DNA of 64,000 nt from NCBI GenBank assembly GCA_963697805.1, contig CAVOPB010000002.1, positions 372,001 to 436,000 on the forward strand, written 5' to 3'. The position numbers and the translations under genes are program-made. The notes under the pieces are model-generated. The model had not been told where the DNA came from. It did no database searches and worked only from the letters and a program-made list of their open reading frames with translations. This document shows positions 58,285 to 64,000 of the stretch, piece after piece. The stretch is from VRUE01 sp963697805 (GTDB taxonomy: Bacteria > Actinomycetota > Thermoleophilia > Solirubrobacterales > 70-9). The number at the start of each line of letters is the position of its first letter. The first letter of the stretch is position 1.

Positions 58285-58500
58285 TCAGCCCCGGCCGCGG
58301 AGGCGTTGCCCTGCCCTGCGCAAAACCAGCCACGGGAGCCTCAGATTGACCCTGCGCAGGAGGACGGTGAGGCGGGCCGAGTAGGCGGCCATCTCCTCGA
58401 GCTGGCCCTTGGCAGCGCCGAGTTCGGCGTCCTTGGCGACCAGCAGCGCGCGCAGGCGCTGGATCTCCTCGTTCGCGGCCTCCAGCTCCTGCTCCGGCAT
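58285..58500 (-). CDS. Small coiled-coil protein, possibly the detached N-terminus of the GT2
   Basis: 71 residues. A heptad-rich helix (ELEAANEEIQRLRALLVAKD and onward to about residue 45) is followed by a basic amphipathic tail (LRLPWLVLRRAGQRLRGRG). Such helix-plus-basic-tail segments precede GT domains in surface polysaccharide transferases and may attach to the membrane. The ATG at 58500 is 8 bases after TACACT on the minus strand, supporting it as the transcript start. Its stop lies five bases before the TTG of the GT2. It may be independent or separated by a frameshift. Confidence 0.6.
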   Translation of the reverse strand: MPEQELEAANEEIQRLRALLVAKDAELGAAKGQLEEMAAYSARLTVLLRRVNLRLPWLVLRRAGQRLRGRG

Positions 58501-58508
58501 CGTCGCCG

Positions 58509-58514
58509 AGTGTA
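58509..58514 (-). promoter_or_regulatory. Putative -10 element TACACT, leaderless start
   Basis: On the minus strand TACACT ends 8 bases before ATG 58500, marking the start of the coiled-coil/GT2/methyltransferase unit. Confidence 0.42.
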
Positions 58515-58548
58515 CCCACGGCACCGATACGGTTCCCGGCCTGAGCGC

Positions 58549-58611
58549 GGAGCGAGCAAACGTCCATATCTGGTTCATCGTGCAGCGAGCGAAGCGCGAA
58601 AACTTGTCATG
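58549..58611 (+). promoter_or_regulatory. Copy B of the duplicated start-codon-adjacent element
   Basis: This copy begins GGAGCGAGCAAACG, continues through CATATCTG, CAGCGAGCGAAGCG and CGAAAACTTGTC, and ends at ATG 58609. It resembles 10645-10711 closely in sequence, length and position relative to the start codon, although the two downstream genes are unrelated. Confidence 0.55.
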
Positions 58612-60357
58612 AGTACGAACGGGGAAATCCTCTGGATGCTCGGAGTCCACCTGGCCCTTACCGGGGCGCCGGGAATCGCCGCCGCGCTGGTGGCGATGCG
58701 GCTCGGGGTCCGCGACGTGCCGGTTCTGTTGGGGATCGCGCTGGCCGCTTCGGGGGCCGCCGCCTTCCTCGCTTTCTGGGCCTACTTCGCCGACCCGACG
58801 CTCGGGCAGGCCTGGAACTACGTGCTGCTGCTCGGCTCGATCCAGATCGCGGTCCTCGCCGTCTACCGCGGGAACCTCGACCCCGAGCTCCTGCGCCAGC
58901 TGCGGATACCGCTGCTCCTCTGGATCCTCGGGTCGGTGTTCATTGTCTACCTCGGATTCCTCCACGGCGGGACCGAAAACGCGATCGAAATGTCGGGCTC
59001 GATGTCAGGCGCGCGTTACGCCGGCGTGCTGCCTTCCGACAACGACATCCCCCGCTATTTCGCCGAATGGTTCGCGGCCGAAGGCCACCACGGGACTCCG
59101 CCCGTCTACCCACTGGACTGGCTGATGAGCGACCGGCCGCCGCTGCAGGTCGGTTACGTCCTCTCGCAGGAGTCGATCACCGTCGCCGACACCGAGACGC
59201 TCCACTACGAGATCCTCTGCGTCGTCGTCCAGCAGCTCTGGATCGTCGGCCTCTGGGCTCTCCTCGCCGCCGCCAAGTTGCGGCGGCTGACTATCGGGCT
59301 GGCGATGGTCGCGGCGCTCGCCAGCGACATCGCGATCACCAACGGGTTCTACGTCTGGCCGAAGCTGATCGCCGCCGCTTTCCTGCTGGCGGCGCTGGCG
59401 CTGGTGGTCTCGCCGCGCTGGAGCGAGTGGCGGCGCGACTGGCGGATCGGCGCCCTGCTCGGCGCCCTGCTCGCGCTCGGCATGCTCGCGCACGGGGCGA
59501 GCATCTACGGGATCATCCCGCTCGTCTTCGTCGGCGCCTTCCGGGGCCTCCCGAGCTGGCGCTGGATCGGTGCCGCCGCCGCCGTCGGCTTCGTGATGAT
59601 GGGCTCCTGGTCCGCGTACCAGCGCTACGAGGACCCGCCCGGCAACCGATTGGTCAAGTGGCACCTCGCAGGCGTCACCGAAATCGACGACCGCGGCAGC
59701 CTCGAGACGATCGTCGACAGCTACCGCGAAGCGGGGCTGTCCGGCGCGCTCGAGAACAAGTGGAACAACGTCGAGGACATCACCGGCATCGCCAGGTTCA
59801 ACCAAGACGTCGGCGGCACCCTCGACGCGATCGAGGACGGGGACGCCTCCGAAGCGATCGTCTCGATCCGCGCCTACCGCTTCTTCGAGCTGCTCCCCGT
59901 GCTCGGCCTGCTGTTGATCGGCCCGATCGCGATGGCGATCCGCCGCCGTCGCCGGGAGTGCGAGTCCGAGTGGAGATTCGCGATGACGGCGTTTGGCTAC
60001 ATCGGGATCGGGCTTCTGTTCTGGGCGCTGCTGCAGTGGGGAACGCCCGGCTACTCGAGCGCGATCATTCATGCCGGCACCCTCGCGATCCCGCTGGTCG
60101 CGATCGCCGCCTGCGTGGTCGGGGCGGCGGCGGCCTCGGCGAGGCTCGCGATCGCCGTCGTCGCCGTCAACGCCCTGTTCGTTCTGGCGCTCTACACGCC
60201 CTCGCTGACGCCGCTGCCGGGCACGGCGTTCTCGCCGATCGCCGCGATCCTCGCGGCGATCGGCCTGCTCGGTTACACCCTGGTCGCCCTCGGCGGCGGC
60301 CTGCGCCTGCCGCTCAGCCCCGGAAGCGGCTCTTTGCCCGGCGCAGCGGAGAGGTGA
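58609..60357 (+). CDS. Multispanning membrane protein of the glycan region
   Basis: 582 residues with at least ten hydrophobic segments, for example GVHLALTGAPGIAAALVAM, LLLWILGSVFIVYLGFL and LLPVLGLLLIGPIAMAI. A long outside loop (about residues 120-200) has ARYAGVLPSDNDIPRYFAEW and PPLQVGYVLSQES, features reminiscent of GT-C transferases or polymerases that act on lipid-linked sugars. I cannot place it in a named family. Its promoter region holds copy B of the duplicated element. The last 44 bases overlap the opposing methyltransferase gene. Confidence 0.72.
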   Translation: MSTNGEILWMLGVHLALTGAPGIAAALVAMRLGVRDVPVLLGIALAASGAAAFLAFWAYFADPTLGQAWNYVLLLGSIQIAVLAVYRGNLDPELLRQLRIPLLLWILGSVFIVYLGFLHGGTENAIEMSGSMSGARYAGVLPSDNDIPRYFAEWFAAEGHHGTPPVYPLDWLMSDRPPLQVGYVLSQESITVADTETLHYEILCVVVQQLWIVGLWALLAAAKLRRLTIGLAMVAALASDIAITNGFYVWPKLIAAAFLLAALALVVSPRWSEWRRDWRIGALLGALLALGMLAHGASIYGIIPLVFVGAFRGLPSWRWIGAAAAVGFVMMGSWSAYQRYEDPPGNRLVKWHLAGVTEIDDRGSLETIVDSYREAGLSGALENKWNNVEDITGIARFNQDVGGTLDAIEDGDASEAIVSIRAYRFFELLPVLGLLLIGPIAMAIRRRRRECESEWRFAMTAFGYIGIGLLFWALLQWGTPGYSSAIIHAGTLAIPLVAIAACVVGAAAASARLAIAVVAVNALFVLALYTPSLTPLPGTAFSPIAAILAAIGLLGYTLVALGGGLRLPLSPGSGSLPGAAER

Positions 60358-61243
60358 CCCGCCAGGAGAGCGAGGACCGGACGTCCTCGAGGGCCCCGTT
60401 GAGCCGATCGATGTCGGCCTGGTGAGAGACCCGAAGGTCGACACACTCCTTCGATAGCTGCTCGACATGGTGTTCGAGCGCGGTGATCTCGCGCGGCTCC
60501 CCCGGCTCGAGCGCCTTCAGGCCCTCGACCGTGAGGTCGACCGGCATCTTCCGTGCCACGATCACCCCGTGGCTTTCGACGTCGGGCTCAGTCCGGGGCA
60601 GGAGCGTGACGATCTCGAACCCCCGGCCCCAGTGGGCGCGGAGCCACCACGGCGAGTTGAAGGCGATCGGCCCGCCCTTGTCCCACGGGAACCCGGGAAG
60701 CAGCGGGTTCATCCCGATCCGGTCTTCATCCCATTTCTCGCCGGTCAGCGGCTCGAGCATCCCCTCGCCGAGGAAGGTCGCGAAGAGGATGCCGCCGTCG
60801 GCGAGGACGCGATGGTGCTCGAGCAGCCATTCGGCCCAGTTGTCGGTGAAGTGGGTGTAGACGCTGAAGGCGTAGATCAGGTCGAAGAACCTGTCCTCCT
60901 GCGGGAGGCCCGCCTTTTCGCTCGATTCGAAGATCTGGAACGGGGGTGAGAAGTTCTGCTGCAGCCACCCGACGCTCGCGGTGTCGAGGTCGCAGCCGTA
61001 GAACTCAGCCTCCCCGGCCTCGGGGAGGAAGTGGCGCAGGACGCGGCCGACGCCGCAGCCGAAGTCGAGGACCCGCTTGCCCTCCCAGTCCCAGTCCTCG
61101 GGGAGGATGTCGTCGAGCATCTGCCGGTGCATCCGGCCCGAGGTCTCATAGACGCCGTGGGGGTCCTCTTCCCCCATCGGCCCGATCCGCCCTAGGAGCT
61201 TGCCGGTGGGGTACGGCAGTTCGGTCGGCACCGCGGGGCTCAC
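60314..61243 (-). CDS. SAM-dependent methyltransferase with C-terminal coiled coil
   Basis: 309 residues. KRVLDFGCGVGRVLRHFLPE is the SAM-binding loop, FFDLIYAFSVYTHFTDNWA the following catalytic region, and VLADGGILFATFLGE the next strand. After residue 250 a helix (EITALEHHVEQLSKECVDLR) and the ending SSLSWRVTSPLRRAKSRFRG appear; such tails occur in O-antigen-modifying enzymes. It is the last gene of the exporter operon, 27 bases after wzm, and probably methylates or caps the exported chain. Confidence 0.85.
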   Translation of the reverse strand: MSPAVPTELPYPTGKLLGRIGPMGEEDPHGVYETSGRMHRQMLDDILPEDWDWEGKRVLDFGCGVGRVLRHFLPEAGEAEFYGCDLDTASVGWLQQNFSPPFQIFESSEKAGLPQEDRFFDLIYAFSVYTHFTDNWAEWLLEHHRVLADGGILFATFLGEGMLEPLTGEKWDEDRIGMNPLLPGFPWDKGGPIAFNSPWWLRAHWGRGFEIVTLLPRTEPDVESHGVIVARKMPVDLTVEGLKALEPGEPREITALEHHVEQLSKECVDLRVSHQADIDRLNGALEDVRSSLSWRVTSPLRRAKSRFRG

Positions 61244-61270
61244 CGACCGAAACCTAGATGATCCGGCGCT

Positions 61271-62119
61271 CTAGAGCTCCTCGGCGATGCGGGGCGCGTC
61301 GCGGTTGAAGATCCAGATGCCGAGCACGCAGAGGCCGACGAACACCGCCGTGGCCGGCAGCAGGTGGACGACGCCGCCGACCACGTCGGAGGCGGTCGGG
61401 GCGCTTGGATCGATCACCCAGACGCGGACCTGCTCGAAGATCGGCGCCAGCGGGTTGATGAACAGGTAGTCCCGGTACTTTTCGGGGACGATCGTCACCG
61501 GGTAGAGGACCGGGGTCGCATAGAAGAGGACCTGGGCGAGGACCGCCCAGATGATGGCGACATCGCGGAAGCGGACGTAGAGGACCGAGAGCAGCATGCT
61601 GACCGCGGTCGTCAGCACGAACAGGGCCAGCAGCGCGACCGGGAACAGCAGCCAGGTCCACATCGGGTCGACGCCGTAGGCGAGGATGAAGGCGAAGACG
61701 ACGACCAGGTTGAGGCAGAGGTTGAAGAGTGCCGTGACTACCACCGTCGTCGGGATCACCAGCCGCGGGAACTGGGTCTTCCGCACCACCCCCTCCTGGG
61801 CGACGACCGAGGTGACTGCGTTTGTCGTCGCTTCCTGGAAGAACGAAAACATGACGATCCCGAGCAGCAGCATGACCGGGTAGTTCGGAACGTCGCTTCC
61901 TACACGGAAGATCTTGGTGAAGACGAAGAGAAGGACCGCGAAGAGGAGCAGCGGCCGCACCAGTGACCAGAGGTAGCCGAGGACGGTGCCGAAGTAGGTA
62001 CGGCGGAATTCGGTCACCGACATCAGCCAGAGCAGGTCGAAGAAGCGATGCCAGCCGCCGCCGAGGGCCGAGGGGCCCCTGACCTCGCGCAGCTGCGGGG
62101 CGGTGATCTCCGCGCTCAC
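61271..62119 (-). CDS. wzm: ABC-2 type polysaccharide exporter permease (Wzm-like)
   Basis: 282 residues with six membrane segments. The N-terminal cytoplasmic part ends FRRTYFGTVLGYLWSLVRPL, a conserved interface segment of Wzm/TagG permeases; LLLGIVMFSFFQEATTNAV and the late VLFYATPVLYPVTIVPEKYR are also family blocks. With the ATPase encoded just upstream it forms the exporter of a lipid-linked polysaccharide. The start overlaps the wzt stop by four bases. Confidence 0.93.
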   Translation of the reverse strand: MSAEITAPQLREVRGPSALGGGWHRFFDLLWLMSVTEFRRTYFGTVLGYLWSLVRPLLLFAVLLFVFTKIFRVGSDVPNYPVMLLLGIVMFSFFQEATTNAVTSVVAQEGVVRKTQFPRLVIPTTVVVTALFNLCLNLVVVFAFILAYGVDPMWTWLLFPVALLALFVLTTAVSMLLSVLYVRFRDVAIIWAVLAQVLFYATPVLYPVTIVPEKYRDYLFINPLAPIFEQVRVWVIDPSAPTASDVVGGVVHLLPATAVFVGLCVLGIWIFNRDAPRIAEEL

Positions 62120-63411
62120 GATTGCTCTCCTCCCTCGATGACCGCGTCGATCTCGTGTTCGATGTCGACCATCCCACCGGACTGCTGGCGGCCGCCGAAG
62201 ACGACGAAGTCGACCGCGTTGTGGACGTATAGGGAGGTGCCGGCGCCATGCCCACCGCGGCTGACGCCGAAATGCAGGAAGTAGCGCCCGGCGACGAGCG
62301 GGTTGTCGAGCCGGGCCCTGACCTTGACCCGGCTCCCGGTCGGCACCAGCTGCGCCCCCGGACCGCTGTCGAGCAATTGGCCGAACTGGGAGATCCCGAC
62401 GCCGTCGACGTTGGTGAGCAGGAAGCCGACGCTCGCCTGGCGCAGGTCGCTGAGGATCTCGAGTTCGGCGCCGATGACCAGCCCCTCGCCCTGTTCGACC
62501 GGTGCGCCGCGAGCCCCGGTCGCGCTCTCGGTCCAGATGTCAAGCAGGCGGACCTCCTCGGATTCGACCGGCTCCTCGATGCCCGCCGCGCCTGTCGTCC
62601 GCTCGAAGTTCAGCCGCAGATACTGGTCGCCGACCTCGGTCGGGTCACCGATCATCGTCAGGACGCCGTTGTCGATCAGCATCGCCCGGTCGCAGTAGGT
62701 CCTGACGGTGTCCATCGAGTGGGTGACGAGGACGATCGTCTTGCCCTTCGCTTTCATCTCGTGGAACGCGTCGGCGCACTTCTGCTGGAAGGCCGCGTCG
62801 CCGACGGCGAGGACCTCGTCGATCAGCAGCACGTCGGCGTCGACCTGCATCATCAGCGAGAACGCGAGGCGGACCAGCATCCCCGAGGAGTAGTTCTTCA
62901 GTCTCAGGTCGATGAACTCGTCGAGTTCGGCGAAATCGACGATCGAGTCGAGGCGTCGCTTCGTCTCGCTTTTCGTCAGCCCCATCATCACCCCGTTGAG
63001 GACGACGTTTTCCCGCGCCGTCAGCTCGACGTTGAAGCCGACGCCGAGCTCGATGAAGGGCGCCAGCCGCCCCGCCATCCGGATCGTTCCCGCGTCGGCC
63101 CGGTAGATGCTGGCGAGGCACTTCAGCAGCGTGCTCTTACCCGACCCGTTGCGCCCGACGATGCCGAAGAACTCCCCCTGGCGGATGTCGAACGAGACGT
63201 CGTCGAGGGCGCGCAGGACGCGGTAGTCGCGCGAGGCGAAAGGTCGCACGGCCCGCTCCTTGAGCGAGTCGACGCGGTGGGTCGGGATCCGAAATGTCTT
63301 CTCGAGCCCGCGGGCCTCGATCGCCAGCGGCGCGTCGGGGCCGATCCTCGGGGGGCGGCGGCCCGCGGCCCTGTCGGGGGTGTCGGTGGCTGTCGGGTCG
63401 TCGGCGTGCAT
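62116..63411 (-). CDS. wzt: ABC polysaccharide exporter ATPase with carbohydrate-binding domain (Wzt-like)
   Basis: 431 residues. The NBD has Walker A GIVGRNGSGKSTLLK, signature LKNYSSGMLVRLAFS, Walker B DVLLIDEVLAVGD and the switch LVTHSMD. After about residue 270 a beta-sandwich Wzt C-terminal domain appears (VRLLDIWTESATGARG, GRYFLHFGVSRGG), which in O-antigen exporters recognises the modified end of the chain. That fits the presence of methyltransferase genes, which could add such a terminal mark. Confidence 0.94.
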   Translation of the reverse strand: MHADDPTATDTPDRAAGRRPPRIGPDAPLAIEARGLEKTFRIPTHRVDSLKERAVRPFASRDYRVLRALDDVSFDIRQGEFFGIVGRNGSGKSTLLKCLASIYRADAGTIRMAGRLAPFIELGVGFNVELTARENVVLNGVMMGLTKSETKRRLDSIVDFAELDEFIDLRLKNYSSGMLVRLAFSLMMQVDADVLLIDEVLAVGDAAFQQKCADAFHEMKAKGKTIVLVTHSMDTVRTYCDRAMLIDNGVLTMIGDPTEVGDQYLRLNFERTTGAAGIEEPVESEEVRLLDIWTESATGARGAPVEQGEGLVIGAELEILSDLRQASVGFLLTNVDGVGISQFGQLLDSGPGAQLVPTGSRVKVRARLDNPLVAGRYFLHFGVSRGGHGAGTSLYVHNAVDFVVFGGRQQSGGMVDIEHEIDAVIEGGEQS

Positions 63412-63429
63412 CGTGCGGAACCCCGGGCG

Positions 63430-64000
63430 TCAGCTCGAGGGCGGTCCCCCGAGGCTCTCGGGGATCTTGTCGCATGGCACCAGGACGCCGAAGCCCGGCG
63501 GCGAGGTCTGCACTGGGACTTCGCCGCCACCCTGGGTCGGGCACGCGACTGCCGCTTCTTCGAGCGCGACGTCCCAGGCCGGCGTCCCCCGCACCTCCGG
63601 TTCGCCCTGGTAGAAGGAGATCGCGACGACGGCGACGATGAGCGCAGCGCCGACCGCGATCGGCAACGGGGGGGCGGCGCGCGGCGGACGGTCGCGCAGC
63701 GAGCTGTCGAGCAGCGCCAGGGCGGCGCTGAGGAGCAGCAGTGCCGGGGCGATCACGTAGCGGCTGACCGCCCCCGAGTATTGGCCGGACTGCCAGACGA
63801 TCGCCGAGCCGGCGTCGCGCTGGTAGCAGACGGCAAAGAACATCACGACCGAGGTCAGGATGGCGGCGATCGCGAGCGCCCGCGCCGGTGGGTCCGCGCG
63901 CCTGATGCCGACCGCCAGCCCGATCGCGGCCAGGCCGAGAAGGGTGCCGAGGAAAGGCCAGCCGAGGTCGCGCCAGGCGATCCCCCCGAGCCGCAGGCCG
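63430..64000 (-). CDS. Membrane protein, N-terminal part outside window
   Basis: The frame is open to the window edge; 189 residues plus stop are visible. They include membrane segments around LGTLLGLAAIGLAVGI, LAIAAILTSVVMFFAV, YVIAPALLLLSAALALL and LPIAVGAALIVAVVAISF, and a short outside C-terminus with two cysteines (VACPTQGGG, LVPCDKIPE) that may form a disulfide. The family cannot be named from this part. It ends 18 bases before wzt and probably belongs to the same operon, perhaps as a glycan-related multispanning protein. Confidence 0.7.
   Translation of the reverse strand, partial: GLRLGGIAWRDLGWPFLGTLLGLAAIGLAVGIRRADPPARALAIAAILTSVVMFFAVCYQRDAGSAIVWQSGQYSGAVSRYVIAPALLLLSAALALLDSSLRDRPPRAAPPLPIAVGAALIVAVVAISFYQGEPEVRGTPAWDVALEEAAVACPTQGGGEVPVQTSPPGFGVLVPCDKIPESLGGPPSS

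Noticed and set aside
1..64000. Insertion sequence, prophage or integrated element
   Set aside because: No transposase, integrase, phage gene or terminal repeats were found, and codon style is even throughout.

Overview
This window is high-GC DNA with actinobacterial traits: a fused PafB/PafC-type WYL regulator, an IdeR/MntR-type regulator, an APS-reductase sulfur pathway and many GTG/TTG starts. Several secreted repeat proteins (RTX-like, YVTN propeller, PKD, NAVTxAK repeat) and the general gene style point to class Thermoleophilia (Solirubrobacterales relatives) of the Actinomycetota. The taxon is an inference from gene content; no rRNA is present. Coding density is very high and no stretch of 300 bases lacks a gene. 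I found no insertion sequence, prophage or CRISPR array.

Layout. Positions 1-3057: the end of an aldehyde dehydrogenase, a secreted RTX-like calcium-binding protein, a small carboxylase-epsilon-like protein and a dodecin. Positions 3058-7731: an assimilatory sulfate operon (rhodanese, ferredoxin-type sulfite reductase, APS reductase, ATP sulfurylase, APS kinase). Positions 7764-12467: a PHP phosphoesterase, a secreted repeat/PKD protein broken by two +1 frameshifts, and an acyl-CoA carboxylase biotin subunit broken by a third. Positions 12484-20727: sulfatase, HAD hydrolase, succinyl-CoA ligase (sucCD), YVTN propeller protein, aminotransferase and DtxR-family regulator. Positions 20797-29234: HAD phosphatase, dihydropteroate synthase, MrfA/YprA-type helicase, LOG-like protein, GNAT, GH15-like enzyme, tRNA-Phe, cupredoxin lipoprotein, alpha/beta hydrolase and SRPBCC protein. 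Positions 29277-34741: a STAND-type ATPase with an apparent acetyltransferase module, and a 1152-residue secreted protein with a putative papain-like core.

Positions 34739-35604 hold a fluoride-resistance unit: a promoter overlapping the preceding stop codon, a crcB-type fluoride riboswitch whose 3' strand can alternatively pair with the ribosome binding site, and two adjacent fluC genes. Positions 35652-43531 carry a YhaM-like nuclease, a small membrane protein, the fused PafBC regulator, an MBL hydrolase whose start codon lies in a strong hairpin, a penicillin acylase family protein, a NAVTxAK repeat protein and a PPOX-fold protein.

Positions 43536-64000 are mainly a surface-glycan region. 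It holds a secreted glycosidase, a PPTase, a DPM-like transferase, a five-gene operon (epimerase, GT4, GT2, two GT-C membrane transferases) with all four junctions overlapping by four bases, two CDP-paratose-epimerase-like genes with a GT2, two methyltransferases, a tandem GT2, multispanning membrane proteins and a Wzm/Wzt exporter. Together these could make, modify and export a polysaccharide with unusual sugars.

Two non-coding patterns stand out. At least thirteen transcription units have a TANNNT hexamer ending 6-9 bases before the start codon, implying widespread leaderless mRNAs. Separately, a roughly 65-base element occurs twice, each copy directly against the start codon of an unrelated gene (10709 and 58609), and I do not recognise it.
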